41,173 nucleotides of DNA from an uncultured Anaerolineae bacterium (lineage in GTDB: Bacteria > Chloroflexota > Anaerolineae > Anaerolineales > Villigracilaceae), in contig CAIJPN010000009.1 in the NCBI GenBank assembly GCA_903822545.1, positions 1 through 41,173 of the forward strand. The letters are read 5' to 3'. The position numbers were made by a program, and so were the translations under genes. Under the pieces are notes generated by a model. It made no database searches. It was not told where the DNA came from and saw nothing but the letters and a program-made list of their open reading frames with translations. Below, in pieces: positions 1 through 8,791 of this stretch. Positions within the stretch are counted from its first letter, which is position 1; every line of letters starts with the position of its first letter.

Positions 1-179
1 ACTGGCGAGGGGGATGCATTGAGCAGGTCTTTGTCGGAAACAATGCCGACAAGTTTACCGTCTTTGACAACCGGGGCGCGACGAATACGCTCCTTTTTCA
101 TCAGGTTGATGGCATCATTAATGGGCATGTCTTGTGAGACAGTAATAATTGGTTTGGACATTCGTTCGCCGACAAGCAT
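1..179 (-). CDS. CBS-domain protein, N-terminal part (runs off the window)
   Basis: Only the first 59 codons are in the window. The protein starts MLVGERMSKPIITV and continues through a CBS motif pattern: a conserved 'INDAINLMKKERIRRAPVV' stretch, then 'GKLVGIVSDKDLL' near residues 40-55. CBS pairs bind adenosyl nucleotides and regulate attached domains or act alone; the rest of the protein is missing, so its full type (stand-alone CBS pair, or CBS fused to another domain) cannot be told. The ATG at 177-179 has an AAGGAGG-like ribosome binding site at 181-190. It is the first gene downstream of livF on the same strand, separated by about 117 bases and a weak terminator-like hairpin, so it is probably transcribed separately. 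Confidence 0.85.
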   Translation of the reverse strand, partial: MLVGERMSKPIITVSQDMPINDAINLMKKERIRRAPVVKDGKLVGIVSDKDLLNASPSP

Positions 180-241
180 TTAAGCCTCCTTGGGTAAGCA
201 ATCAGATATGCGTTAGGGTGCGCTTATATTTCACTGAATTT

Positions 242-247
242 ATTATA
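242..247 (-). promoter_or_regulatory. Possible -10 element for the CBS-domain gene
   Basis: On the minus strand the gap between livF and the CBS gene holds a perfect TATAAT at 242-247, about 63 bases before the CBS start codon. A good -35 element is not visible at the right distance, so this is a weak promoter call. Confidence 0.3.
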
Positions 248-280
248 TAACGGTGCACAAGGTTAAGACGAGGATGAAAA

Positions 281-296
281 TCATCCTTTTGGATGA
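281..296 (-). terminator. Weak terminator-like hairpin after livF
   Basis: A 6-bp perfect stem (TCATCC/GGATGA, AAAA loop) sits immediately after the livF stop codon and is followed on the minus strand by TTTT. The stem is short and AT-rich for an intrinsic terminator, but its position at the end of the liv operon fits. Confidence 0.35.
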
Positions 297-1007
297 CTAT
301 AAGCCTAAATATGCCGCGCGAATGTGCTCGTTCTTGATTAGCTCGCGAGCGGGGCCTTCCATCTCGGTGCGACCCTCGGCAAAGACATAGCCATAGTCAG
401 CGACCGCCAGGGCCATCTGGACATTTTGTTCGACAAGCAGGATGGTGAGGCCCTGTTTGCGCAGTTCGCGCAAGGTTTGGAAGAGTTGCAGGGTAAGCAC
501 CGGTGCCAGGCCGAGGGAAAGTTCATCGATCATCAGGATGCGCGGATCTGCCATCAGGCCGCGCCCCACAGCCACCATCTGCTGTTCGCCACCCGAGAGA
601 GTGCCCGATTTTTGGGCAGCGCGCTCTTTGAGACGCGGGAACATGACATAGACGCGCTCCAGGTTTTCTTTGAATTTGGCGCGTGCGCGGTTGTTGGTGG
701 CTCCCATCTCCAGGTTTTCATATACCGACATGTCGGTGAAAAGCTGGCGGCCTTCAGGAACAAGCACAATGCCCAGGTCGGCTTTGGCATAGGCGGGGGT
801 GCGGGTGATATCCTTGCCATCAAAAATGATGTGGCCTTTCCAGGCGCGATTCAGCCCCATGATGGTGCGCAGTGTGGTGGTTTTGCCTACGCCGTTACCA
901 CCCACCAGGCAGGTGAGTTTGCCTTCCTGCGGGTTCATGCTGGCCCCCCATAGGATTTGGACTTCGCCGTAGCCGGATTCTACATTATGAATTTCCAGGA
1001 TGCTCAT
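297..1007 (-). CDS. livF: Branched-chain amino acid-type ABC transporter ATPase (LivF)
   Basis: 236-residue cytoplasmic ATPase of the LivF family, one of the two nucleotide-binding subunits of the Liv/HAAT importers. Walker A is GGNGVGKTT near residue 36, the ABC signature is LSGGEQQ, and Walker B is ILMIDELSLGLAP, with the D-loop and a switch His region following (LLVEQNV). Length is normal for LivF. The start ATG follows the livG stop after a single base (TGATATG), with a GAGGAGG ribosome binding site inside the end of livG, so translation is likely coupled. It is the last gene of livK-livH-livM-livG-livF. The transported solute is set by the binding protein and cannot be read from this gene. 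Confidence 0.95.
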   Translation of the reverse strand: MSILEIHNVESGYGEVQILWGASMNPQEGKLTCLVGGNGVGKTTTLRTIMGLNRAWKGHIIFDGKDITRTPAYAKADLGIVLVPEGRQLFTDMSVYENLEMGATNNRARAKFKENLERVYVMFPRLKERAAQKSGTLSGGEQQMVAVGRGLMADPRILMIDELSLGLAPVLTLQLFQTLRELRKQGLTILLVEQNVQMALAVADYGYVFAEGRTEMEGPARELIKNEHIRAAYLGL

Positions 1008-1008
1008 A

Positions 1009-1761
1009 TCAGCCCTCCTCCATCAGTTTTTGGGCCATTTGCGGGTCGCCCAGGTAGGCTTCAATAACTTTGGGGTTGTGGACAACTTCTTCGGGGCCAC
1101 CTTCAGCAATTTGCTGGCCGTAGTCAAGCACGAACAGGCGGTCGGAGACGTTCATGATGGCTTTCATGACGTGTTCGATCATAACAATGCTGACGCCCTG
1201 GTCGCGGATGGAAAGCACGGTTTTGACCATGCCGTCGATTTCGGATGGGGTCAACCCGGCGAGGACTTCATCGAGCAGGAGCAGTTTGGGCCGCGCTGCC
1301 AGCGCCCTGGCCATTTCGAGACGCTTTTTCTGGGCGACGTTCAGACTACCGGCCAGTTGGTCGGCGCGGGCAGAGATGCCGACAAAACTGAGCACTTCAT
1401 CGGCGATTTTGGCGGCGGAGATCAGGTCATGGTTTTCATGGCCGTAACAGGCTCCAACAATCACATTTTCGCGCACAGTCAGTTCTTTGAGCGGGCGCAC
1501 GATCTGGTGAGTGCGAGCCATGCCCATTTTCGCCAGTTCGTAAGATTTTTTGCCAGTGACGTCTTTGCCAAGGAACAAAATGCGGCCTTCTTCGGGGGTG
1601 TAGACGCCATTGATGACGTTGAAAAGGGTGGTTTTACCCGCGCCATTGGGGCCGATCAGGCCAAGCACCTGCCCCTGGGCCAGGTCAAAGGTCACTTTGG
1701 TAAGGGCTTGCAGGCCGCCAAAACGTTTGGTAACTGCCTGTACTTGCAAGATAAGCGTCAT
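1009..1761 (-). CDS. livG: Branched-chain amino acid-type ABC transporter ATPase (LivG)
   Basis: 250-residue ATPase of the LivG family, partner of LivF. Walker A is GPNGAGKTT near residue 38 and Walker B is LLLLDEVLAGLTP. The signature loop is degenerate (SLNVAQKKRLEMARAL instead of LSGGQ). The long insertion after Walker A that is typical of LivG (NVINGVYTPEEGRI and following) is present. The start codon overlaps the livM stop by four bases (ATGA), indicating translational coupling. The protein should sit on the cytoplasmic face of the LivHM channel and power import. Confidence 0.95.
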   Translation of the reverse strand: MTLILQVQAVTKRFGGLQALTKVTFDLAQGQVLGLIGPNGAGKTTLFNVINGVYTPEEGRILFLGKDVTGKKSYELAKMGMARTHQIVRPLKELTVRENVIVGACYGHENHDLISAAKIADEVLSFVGISARADQLAGSLNVAQKKRLEMARALAARPKLLLLDEVLAGLTPSEIDGMVKTVLSIRDQGVSIVMIEHVMKAIMNVSDRLFVLDYGQQIAEGGPEEVVHNPKVIEAYLGDPQMAQKLMEEG

Positions 1762-2747
1762 GCCAGCACCCTCCGCAGTGTTGCGAAACGCTGCCGCAGC
1801 CAGCCCACCAACCCGGAGGGGATGAACAGGATGATGAGCAGCATCAGGAAGCCAGAGATGACCAGTTGGAAATCTTTGAGTGGCAGGCTGCCAATCATCA
1901 GGTCACTGGTCAGCAAGGTTCCGCGTAAACGCTGGTAACCGAGCGCACCCAGTACCGGGCCAAGAACGGTTCCCTGGCCGCCGAGCATGATCATCACCAG
2001 CGACTCGATCGAAAAGCCCAGGCGGAAAGCATCACCAGGTTCGACATTACCATTTTTGAAGAAGAACAGCACGCCAAGCATGCCAGGCAGGATTGCAGAA
2101 AGCACATAGGCCCAGGTTTTGGCGTTGGGAGTGACGATGCCGATTACTTCGGCAGCATCTTCATCTTCGCGGATGGTCATCAACCCCAGACCGAATTTGC
2201 TGGTCTTGATGTAGTAACTGAAGATGACCGAGAAGATGGCGATTCCGACCACCCCATAGTAAACCAGCCACAAGGCTTGCAGCGCCCCGCCATAGGCTTT
2301 GTAGACCGAAAACTGTAATTCTATGCCAGTGGCTGCGCCAAAGGGCTGGAAGTTGGCGACGAATGTGCGCGCGGCTTCGTTAACACCAATGGTTGCCAGG
2401 GCAAAGTAGGCTCCGCGCAGGCGCAAGATGGCTTTCCCAAGCAGGAAGGCCAGCAGGGCAGATGATAATCCGCCGAACAGGACGGCAACCGGAAGCGGCA
2501 GGCCCAGGCTGTCGATAAAGTACATGCCTATATAGCCGCCGATCCCATAAAAAACAACATGCCCAAAGCTGACATACCCTGTGTAGCCCATGACAATGTT
2601 CAGGCTGCTAGCCATGACGATTGCCAGAAGGACGGTGAAGCCCGTTTCGCGGGCGGCGGCATCTTGCTGGAAGATGGGCCAGGCACCCAGGGCGACAACG
2701 ATCGCCAGGACGAGCCAAAATCCGGGGTTGAGCCATATTTTTCTCAT
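1758..2747 (-). CDS. livM: Branched-chain amino acid-type ABC permease (LivM)
   Basis: 329-residue integral membrane protein of the LivM family, with about nine hydrophobic segments beginning with a helix at residues 10-26. The conserved central region GYVSFGHVVFYGIGGYIG (about residues 57-74) matches the LivM 'G..SfGha.f.giGAY' pattern, and the loop EDAAEVIGI near residue 197 fits the coupling region that contacts the ATPase. Its start overlaps the livH stop by four bases and its stop overlaps the livG start by four. It forms the translocation channel together with LivH. Confidence 0.94.
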   Translation of the reverse strand: MRKIWLNPGFWLVLAIVVALGAWPIFQQDAAARETGFTVLLAIVMASSLNIVMGYTGYVSFGHVVFYGIGGYIGMYFIDSLGLPLPVAVLFGGLSSALLAFLLGKAILRLRGAYFALATIGVNEAARTFVANFQPFGAATGIELQFSVYKAYGGALQALWLVYYGVVGIAIFSVIFSYYIKTSKFGLGLMTIREDEDAAEVIGIVTPNAKTWAYVLSAILPGMLGVLFFFKNGNVEPGDAFRLGFSIESLVMIMLGGQGTVLGPVLGALGYQRLRGTLLTSDLMIGSLPLKDFQLVISGFLMLLIILFIPSGLVGWLRQRFATLRRVLA

Positions 2748-3607
2748 TGGCGGCCTCCCAGCAACCCGCTTGGCTTGACAAGCAGGATGATGATGAATAG
2801 CAGGAATTCGATGACTGGAACCCAGGTGTTGGGCATGGCCAGCGGCAGGATGCCTTCCAGCACGCCCAGGATCAGCCCGCCGAGCAGCGCACCGAGGGGA
2901 TTCCCCAGGCCGCCCAACACGCCGATGACGAAGCTCTTTTGCTGGTAAATATCGCCGGAGAGGATGGTGAACGAGAAGAAGGTGGCGATCAGACCGCCGG
3001 CGATGGCGGCCAGCATGGTGCCAATGCCAAAGCTGAGTGCCAGGATTCGGTCAGATGGAATGCCCATCAGTTCAGCAGCGGCGCGATTATTGGCAACCGC
3101 GCGGATGTATTTCCCGGGGCGGGTGCGATAGAGGAAGTAGTATAAAGCCCCGGTAACGAGAATTGTGACCAGGGCGGCCACAAGACGAGTCCCTTGCAGG
3201 GTGAGCGGCCCCAGGTCGACATTCCCCAGTGAAAAGCCACTGTCACGCGGTGTGGTGGTAAAGGCCGCGGTTCCCAGGCCGAGAATAATCATGTTGATGG
3301 AAAACGTCGCCAACAGGGTGGAAAGATAAGGTGCGTTGATGACCCGGGCAATGACGATAAAATAAATCAACACGCCAAGCAATAGTCCAAGGACAGCCAC
3401 AAGCAGAAGTGCCAGGTAAGGGTTCAACCCAAGTGTGGAAAAAAACAGGTAGACACCGAACATCCCCAGGGCAATGATGACGCCGTGCGCCAGGTTGATG
3501 ACTCGCATCACGCCCCAGATCAGGTTCAAACCCATGGCCGCGATCCCATAGACTACGCCGATGAGCAAGCCATCCACCAGGGATGTAAGCAGGTTGCTGA
3601 AGTTCAT
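2744..3607 (-). CDS. livH: Branched-chain amino acid-type ABC permease (LivH)
   Basis: 287-residue membrane protein of the LivH family, the second channel subunit. It carries the family motif MRVINLAHGVIIALGMFGVY (about residues 34-53) and the coupling-loop region NNRAAAELMGIPSDR near residue 173. About eight hydrophobic helices are visible. A ribosome binding site (AAAGGAG) lies just upstream of the ATG at 3607. It is separated from the binding-protein gene by a 124-base gap holding a hairpin with a T-tract, so it probably receives only part of the transcription that starts before livK. Confidence 0.94.
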   Translation of the reverse strand: MNFSNLLTSLVDGLLIGVVYGIAAMGLNLIWGVMRVINLAHGVIIALGMFGVYLFFSTLGLNPYLALLLVAVLGLLLGVLIYFIVIARVINAPYLSTLLATFSINMIILGLGTAAFTTTPRDSGFSLGNVDLGPLTLQGTRLVAALVTILVTGALYYFLYRTRPGKYIRAVANNRAAAELMGIPSDRILALSFGIGTMLAAIAGGLIATFFSFTILSGDIYQQKSFVIGVLGGLGNPLGALLGGLILGVLEGILPLAMPNTWVPVIEFLLFIIILLVKPSGLLGGRQ

Positions 3608-3646
3608 CGGTTCTCCTTTTTGGAGTCAAACGTCTCCAGGTGTATC

Positions 3647-3664
3647 GAAAGTCTGGAGACTTTC
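3647..3664. repeat. Small palindromic repeat, TCTGGAGA core
   Basis: An 18-base perfect palindrome (GAAAGTCT-GG-AGACTTTC) in the livK-livH gap. An alternative pairing of GTCTCCAG (3632-3639) with CTGGAGAC (3653-3660) is also possible. A sequence of the same design (CCAACATCT-CC-AGATGTTGG) lies at 32335-32354; both have TTGGAGTC next to the palindrome, suggesting one dispersed family. Confidence 0.45.
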
Positions 3665-3680
3665 AAAATCCATATAGCCA

Positions 3681-3715
3681 GAAAAAGCCCGGCAGGCGTG
3701 TGTTGCGCCTGCCGG
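3681..3715 (-). terminator. Intrinsic terminator or attenuator between livK and livH
   Basis: A perfect 10-bp GC-rich stem (CCGGCAGGCG at 3689-3698 with CGCCTGCCGG at 3706-3715, 7-base loop) starts 17 bases past the livK stop. On the minus strand it is followed by GGCTTTTTC. Such hairpins between the gene for an abundant binding protein and its channel genes commonly give partial termination; partial rather than full termination is inferred because no separate livH promoter is obvious. Confidence 0.65.
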
Positions 3716-3731
3716 TAATGTGAGCGAGAAG

Positions 3732-5054
3732 TTACTTGGGGTAAACCAGGTCTGCGGTTTTGCCGCCAAGCGGCCAGACAACCTGTTTGATAAGCGCTCC
3801 GGCAGAGTCTTTTTGCCACTGGACGAAAACCATTTCGTGGCCGATTTGCAGGCCGTGGGCTTCGGCGCTGGTATCGAACTTGATACCGCCAAAGAAGGTG
3901 GTCATGTCGATGGCATCCAGCGCAGCTTTGACTTTTTCGGTTTCGAGGGAGCCGGCATCTTCGATGGCTTTTTGCAAGATCAGACCAGCCACGTAGCCAC
4001 CTGCGGCATGGTAGGAGGGTTCTTCGTTGTAGACAGCTTTGTAAGCGGCCACAAAGTCAGCGCCGGTAATGCCATAGGTGGGCGTGAAGGCGGCCAGGGG
4101 TTCCCACTGGCTGGGGCCAACAATGCCATAAGCGGCATCGCCGATTTCAACAAAGGTGGGTTCAGGCGGGGCAACCAGCAGGGCAATGTATTTGGCGGCA
4201 ACACCCTTTTCAAAGAGTGATTTGGCAAACTGTTGTCCATCGGCGAAGTGGCCGCCACCCATGATGGCATCTACGCCAGCCGGGATTTTGTTGATGATGG
4301 GGGCAAAGTCGGTGGTGCCAGTATCATAGCCTTCGTTCATGGCGATGGTGTAACCCTTGCCGGTAGCATAGGCTTCGAGCGCCACGGCAACATCGGTGGA
4401 AAATTTATCATTCTCATGAATAATGGCAATGTTCTTGGCGTTGGGGTCGGCATTGGCGAGGGCATCCAGCGCGCCGGTCAGGTAGCGGCTGGCGGGGGTG
4501 TAGGCCTGGTAGACCAGGGTATAGCCCTTCTTGTATGTGCCATCAGAGGCAGCGCCGGTGGTGATCATGACTTTTCCATACTGCTCGGCGATGACAGCCG
4601 ATGCATCGGCCAGGCCGGAGGAGTAGGGGCTGATGAGGAAGTTGGCGTCGTCTTCGGTGACGAGTTTGGTGTAGAGTTCCTGGACGCGGTCTTTGTTTGA
4701 TTCGTCATCGTAGAATTTGGATTCGAATTTGACAAGGCTGCCATCGGCCAGTTTGATGCCACCCGTATCATTGACCTGTTTCATCCACAAGTTGAAGCCG
4801 TTGTTCTGGCGGGTGGATTCTACGTTGAGTTTACCGGTTAAGGATGCGGTGAAACCGATAACGGCGGTTTGCACTTCGGGGGCAGCAGGAGCCGGGGCAT
4901 CGGTAGCGGCAGGGGCGGCGGGTTCTTCAGATTTGGTGGGGGCTTCTGTCGGTGCCGGGGCGGCAGGGGGTTCGCTTGCAGGGCTACCACAGGCCGTCAA
5001 CAGCAGGCTGGCGAAAACCAGCAGGGTGAAAAAGACAGAAAGGGTTCGTTTCAT
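3732..5054 (-). CDS. ABC transporter substrate-binding lipoprotein (LivK-like)
   Basis: 440-residue extracytoplasmic solute-binding protein of the type I periplasmic-binding fold (Peripla_BP_6, LivJ/LivK family). Residues 1-21 form a lipoprotein signal with the lipobox LLTAC; Cys22 would be lipid-modified. A Pro/Ala-rich linker (about residues 24-60) tethers the ligand-binding lobes, which begin at VIGFTASLTG. It heads the liv operon. The family binds branched-chain amino acids, amides, urea, short-chain carboxylates or aromatics; the ligand cannot be deduced here. The ATG at 5054 has an AAGGAGAAG ribosome binding site at proper distance. Confidence 0.92.
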   Translation of the reverse strand: MKRTLSVFFTLLVFASLLLTACGSPASEPPAAPAPTEAPTKSEEPAAPAATDAPAPAAPEVQTAVIGFTASLTGKLNVESTRQNNGFNLWMKQVNDTGGIKLADGSLVKFESKFYDDESNKDRVQELYTKLVTEDDANFLISPYSSGLADASAVIAEQYGKVMITTGAASDGTYKKGYTLVYQAYTPASRYLTGALDALANADPNAKNIAIIHENDKFSTDVAVALEAYATGKGYTIAMNEGYDTGTTDFAPIINKIPAGVDAIMGGGHFADGQQFAKSLFEKGVAAKYIALLVAPPEPTFVEIGDAAYGIVGPSQWEPLAAFTPTYGITGADFVAAYKAVYNEEPSYHAAGGYVAGLILQKAIEDAGSLETEKVKAALDAIDMTTFFGGIKFDTSAEAHGLQIGHEMVFVQWQKDSAGALIKQVVWPLGGKTADLVYPK

Positions 5055-5192
5055 CAGTTTCTTCTCCTTGCGCGATAAAAGATAGGCTGGCCGATTCTCC
5101 CAAACCGGCCGGAACAGCGTCCGGCTGTTTCAACTTTATTTTAGAAGCTGGATGCAAAAATGCTCTAAAAATCCCGCCAGCAATATAAAAAC

Positions 5193-5220
5193 AATATAAA
5201 TCCTGGGAAAGTTGTGACAA
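5193..5220 (-). promoter_or_regulatory. Sigma70-like promoter for the liv operon
   Basis: Minus-strand TTGTCA (5215-5220), a 16-base spacer and TATATT (5193-5198). Transcription would begin near 5186, leaving a leader of about 130 nt before livK. The leader contains a GC-rich inverted segment (GCCGG repeats, 5105-5130). Confidence 0.5.
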
Positions 5221-5257
5221 ATGTCTTAAGTCGGGGGTGCTTAATTACACGCCTGTA

Positions 5258-5950
5258 TCACCCGTCGAAGCGGTAACCAACCCCTCGTTCGGTTTGGATG
5301 TAGCGTGGGTGTAACGGGTCCTGTTCCACTTTTTGGCGCAGCTTCCCCATGTAGACGCGCAGGTATTCGGCCTCCCCGCCATATTCCGGCCCCCAAACGT
5401 GCTGGAGGATCATGCGATGCGGCAAGACTTTGCCGGTATTTTTCATCAGGTATACCAGCAGGTTGAATTCGGTGGGCGTCAGGTCGATGAGTGCGCCGCG
5501 CACCATTACCTGGTGGCGCACCAGGTCAGCCACAATCTCACCGCGCGCAATCGTTTCCTGGTCTGGCACGGTTTCAGCCCAGCGCGCGCGCCGCAGCACG
5601 GCTTTGATACGCCCCAGCAGTTCGCCAATGCCGAAGGGTTTGGTCAGGTAATCATCTGCGCCCAGGTCAAAGGCCTTGATTTTGTCTTCTTCCTCGCCCA
5701 GCGCCGTCAGGATGATGATGGGCACGGTGGATGTCTGGCGGATGCGGCGGGTGGTTTCCAGCCCATCGAGATGCGGCATCATGATATCGAGGATCACCAG
5801 GTCGATGTGTTGGGTTTCAAATGCGGCCAGCGCTTCCATCCCGTTGGCGGCAGTCAGCGTGTGGAATCCGCGCACATCCAGGTTGCGGCGCACAAAATCG
5901 CGCAGTGGTCTTTCGTCATCAACGACAAGTACGGTGGGAAGGGTATTCAT
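5258..5950 (-). CDS. OmpR/KdpE-type two-component response regulator
   Basis: 230-residue response regulator. The receiver domain (about residues 5-115) has the acidic pocket VVDDE, the phospho-acceptor Asp in LVILDIMMPHLDG, the conserved Thr in IIILTALGE and the Lys in DYLTKPF. The C-terminal winged helix (about residues 130-229) has LTPTEFNLLVYL and ends RGVGYRF, as in the OmpR/PhoB family; overall it looks closest to KdpE-like regulators. I chose the ATG at 5950 because GGAG lies six bases upstream; in-frame ATG and TTG codons slightly upstream would overlap that site. It begins 15 bases after the kinase gene and is surely its partner. The target genes are unknown; the liv operon lies directly downstream. 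Confidence 0.92.
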   Translation of the reverse strand: MNTLPTVLVVDDERPLRDFVRRNLDVRGFHTLTAANGMEALAAFETQHIDLVILDIMMPHLDGLETTRRIRQTSTVPIIILTALGEEEDKIKAFDLGADDYLTKPFGIGELLGRIKAVLRRARWAETVPDQETIARGEIVADLVRHQVMVRGALIDLTPTEFNLLVYLMKNTGKVLPHRMILQHVWGPEYGGEAEYLRVYMGKLRQKVEQDPLHPRYIQTERGVGYRFDG

Positions 5951-5965
5951 GGACATCTCCAAAAA

Positions 5966-8662
5966 TTAGTCTGCTTTGATTGGAATTGAAAAAGCAAAAC
6001 AGGCCCCAGATTCACTTGGTTCAACCCAAATATCGCCGCCATGGGCGCGCACAAAACCCTGGCTGATTGCCAACCCCAACCCGGCGCCACTGGAAGCGCG
6101 CGACAGGCTTTCATCCAGCCGGTGAAAAGGCTGGAAAATCAGCAGGCTTTTTTCGGCGGTAATGCCTGGGCCGTTATCTATCACCCTGAAGACCACATTG
6201 CCGCCAGAACGCACCACCCGCACCCAAATTTTGGCATCATTCCCGGCATATTTGACGGCATTCTCGATCAGGTTGCGCAAAATGGTTTCCATGCGCAGTT
6301 GGTCGGCCCAAATAGTGGCAATGTCTGGCGCAATTTGCATGTTGAACTGGTTGGAGGGTTGCAGGTGCCCGCGCCGGGCGGCATGTGTCACCAATTCGGT
6401 AACGTCACATTCAGTATATTGCAACTTCAGGCTGCCCGCTTCAATGCGAGACAAGTCTAGCAGGTTATTCACCAGTTCACTCAACCGGTCAGACTCGCTG
6501 GAAATAATTTGCAGGAACTCGCGCTGCGAATTGCGATCCCATTCCACATCATCGGCCAGCAGCGTGGTGGCATAGCCTTTAATGGCCGCCAGCGGCGTGC
6601 GCAGTTCATGGCTGACGGTGGAAATCAGGCTGCTCTTCATGCGATCGACTTCGCGATCAGTAGTTACATCCTGCAAAATCAACCCCTGCCCAATAGAAAC
6701 ACCGCGCGTATCATTCACATCAAAAGTTTGCAGGCGCAAGGCAATATTATGACCACCCATGGTAACCACAAACTCCACCTGGGCCGGGTTCTTCTCATAC
6801 AGGGCGCTTTCCACCCTGGCACGGGCGGGGTCATGGTCGCCAGCCCGGCTCAAGATGCGCGCCATCACCCGTGTAACGGGCGTTCCGCGCAATTCACCAG
6901 GAGTCAGGGCAGCCAGCTCGCTGATGCGGCGGTTGGCATAAACCACGTTGCCGCGTAAATCGCCCAAGATCAGCCCATCCTGCATTGACTGGATAAGCGC
7001 CTCGATGCGGCGTGTTTGCTCAGTCAGGCGCATATCTGAGCGGGTAAACAGCGCGGCATTTTCAATTGCCATCGTGGCGTGGTTAGCAAAACTTGCCACC
7101 AGTTTGATCTCATTCTCACTATACTCATGTGGGTCAGGCCGGTACACCAGCAAAGCGGATGGGGGCGTATACTGCGTTTTGAGCGGAACCGCCAGCAGCG
7201 AACGATAATTCTCCGCCCGGGCGCGCGGGCGCTGCGCACTGAAAGTTGGATCCGTTTCAGTATCACTGACCTGCACCGGCTCCCCCACCCGGATGGCGCG
7301 CATCGTTACCGAAAGCGGCTCATCTGGCTGAATGGTCATCTGCCCTGTATAGTTCGATGAAAGACCCCGGCTGGCGCGTACCCGAAAAACCCCCGATTTC
7401 TCATCCAACGCCACCAGCGCCACCTTTTCCACCTTCATCAGGCGTTCAACCTGCTCCAGGATGCGATTCAAAACCACCTGCGAATCGAGTGAAGACACCA
7501 CCGCCTGGCTGGTCTCAAGCAAAACAGCCTGTTCGTGCATCCGCTCTGCAATAGAACGTTCCATGCGCAGCAGGCTGGTAATGAGCTTGCCCATCTGGTC
7601 AAGACGCCGGGAAGCTCTTTCCAGGAATTTTCGGTCAAGCGGCTCGATCGGCTCATTCTCACCAATTTTTCGGCTAATCCCGGCCAGCTTTTCCAGTGGA
7701 TAAATTACCCGCCGAGAAAGCACCAGCCAGAACATCAGCCCGATGACCGTAAACGTACCAATCGCCCCGAGAGAAATGCGATGATACAAAATCTGCTGCG
7801 AAAACGCCGCCTGCTCCGGCCTGCGGATAATAACACTCCACCCCGCGCTGGGAACAGGCGCATAGGTTGCCAGGTACAACTTCCCCGATGGGTCAGCCAT
7901 CGTCTTACTTTCGCTGACACCTCGCAGCGCTGGCTGCGACAATCCCGGCATCATATCTTCCACGTGAATCAACAACCTGGCGGAAACCGGGTGGGCAATC
8001 ACCTGCCCAACATGATCAATAATAAAAATCTCAAAACCTTCTTCCGGCGTATGCTCGGCTAAAATTTCACGCAATGTAGCGCTCAGGCTCTCCAGGCGGA
8101 TATTGGTAGCCACCACCCCATCAAACTTCCCATCCTTGTTCCTGATTGGCATCACAGCGGTGGCGACCGCCTGGTTGGTAGTCGGCGAAATACGTCCTTC
8201 CGAAATCAACGGCGTATTACTATCCTGGGCAGCTGTGAAATAATTGCGGAATGAAAAATCTGTGCCAACCGTGCTGCCCGGCCCCACCGGGTAATGGTAG
8301 AACATAAAACCGCGCACATCCAACCGGTAAACCAGATTAATATCGGCGCGGGTAGTGCTAAAAATCGAAAAAACAGTCTCCATGCCCTGCCTGTCTGCTA
8401 TGCGCACAACCTGGTACTCACTCAAGGCCCGCACCGACTCAAGCGCACTCAAAATACGATAATCGGCCTCCTTGGCAATCGCCCGCGCCAGCGAAAGGTC
8501 ACTGGCTTTCACTTCAAGCTGGATCTGCTGCCCCGCTACCTGGTCAAAGATAAATATCGCGATCAGCACCGGAATAATCAGCAGCAAATACAGCGCGAGT
8601 AGTTGCAAACCCATATCGCGATGCGGCACAAACAGGCTGTAAAAGCGGGTCTTAAACGCCAT
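5966..8662 (-). CDS. Membrane sensor histidine kinase (dCache-HAMP-GAF-PAS-HisKA-HATPase)
   Basis: 898-residue sensor kinase. A transmembrane helix at about 18-40 is followed by an extracytoplasmic double-Cache-like domain (about 45-285; FSFRNYF and PVPSAGWSVI are typical Cache features), a second helix at 295-315, HAMP (316-370), GAF (about 385-540), PAS (about 548-665), the dimerisation domain with the phospho-acceptor His685 in STVSHELRTPL, and the ATPase domain with N-box LIENAVKYA (798-806), G1 box DNGPG (829-833) and G2 box GAGLGL (859-864). All catalytic motifs are intact. The Cache domain suggests sensing of a small external ligand such as an amino or organic acid; GAF and PAS add a possible intracellular signal. 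It is co-transcribed with the regulator downstream. Confidence 0.93.
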   Translation of the reverse strand: MAFKTRFYSLFVPHRDMGLQLLALYLLLIIPVLIAIFIFDQVAGQQIQLEVKASDLSLARAIAKEADYRILSALESVRALSEYQVVRIADRQGMETVFSIFSTTRADINLVYRLDVRGFMFYHYPVGPGSTVGTDFSFRNYFTAAQDSNTPLISEGRISPTTNQAVATAVMPIRNKDGKFDGVVATNIRLESLSATLREILAEHTPEEGFEIFIIDHVGQVIAHPVSARLLIHVEDMMPGLSQPALRGVSESKTMADPSGKLYLATYAPVPSAGWSVIIRRPEQAAFSQQILYHRISLGAIGTFTVIGLMFWLVLSRRVIYPLEKLAGISRKIGENEPIEPLDRKFLERASRRLDQMGKLITSLLRMERSIAERMHEQAVLLETSQAVVSSLDSQVVLNRILEQVERLMKVEKVALVALDEKSGVFRVRASRGLSSNYTGQMTIQPDEPLSVTMRAIRVGEPVQVSDTETDPTFSAQRPRARAENYRSLLAVPLKTQYTPPSALLVYRPDPHEYSENEIKLVASFANHATMAIENAALFTRSDMRLTEQTRRIEALIQSMQDGLILGDLRGNVVYANRRISELAALTPGELRGTPVTRVMARILSRAGDHDPARARVESALYEKNPAQVEFVVTMGGHNIALRLQTFDVNDTRGVSIGQGLILQDVTTDREVDRMKSSLISTVSHELRTPLAAIKGYATTLLADDVEWDRNSQREFLQIISSESDRLSELVNNLLDLSRIEAGSLKLQYTECDVTELVTHAARRGHLQPSNQFNMQIAPDIATIWADQLRMETILRNLIENAVKYAGNDAKIWVRVVRSGGNVVFRVIDNGPGITAEKSLLIFQPFHRLDESLSRASSGAGLGLAISQGFVRAHGGDIWVEPSESGACFAFSIPIKAD

Positions 8663-8689
8663 CTTATTCAGGAATACCTGGGTTATCTC

Positions 8690-8734
8690 CCATCACCCGG
8701 CCCATCTCTTGTTGCACAAAGGACCGGGTGATGG
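8690..8734. other. GC-rich hairpin in the leader of the sensor kinase
   Basis: CCATCACCCGG (8690-8700) pairs perfectly with CCGGGTGATGG (8724-8734). A short T-run follows only on the plus strand, where no gene ends, so it is not a convincing terminator for the minus-strand peptidase gene. A second small stem (CCTGG/CCAGG near 8773-8789), followed on the minus strand by a run of seven T at 8746-8752, may terminate that gene. Confidence 0.35.
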
Positions 8735-8791
8735 CATTTTGTTTCAAAAAAAGGCTTCTCTCACCTGGCATCATTCCAGGAACCAGGCTTC

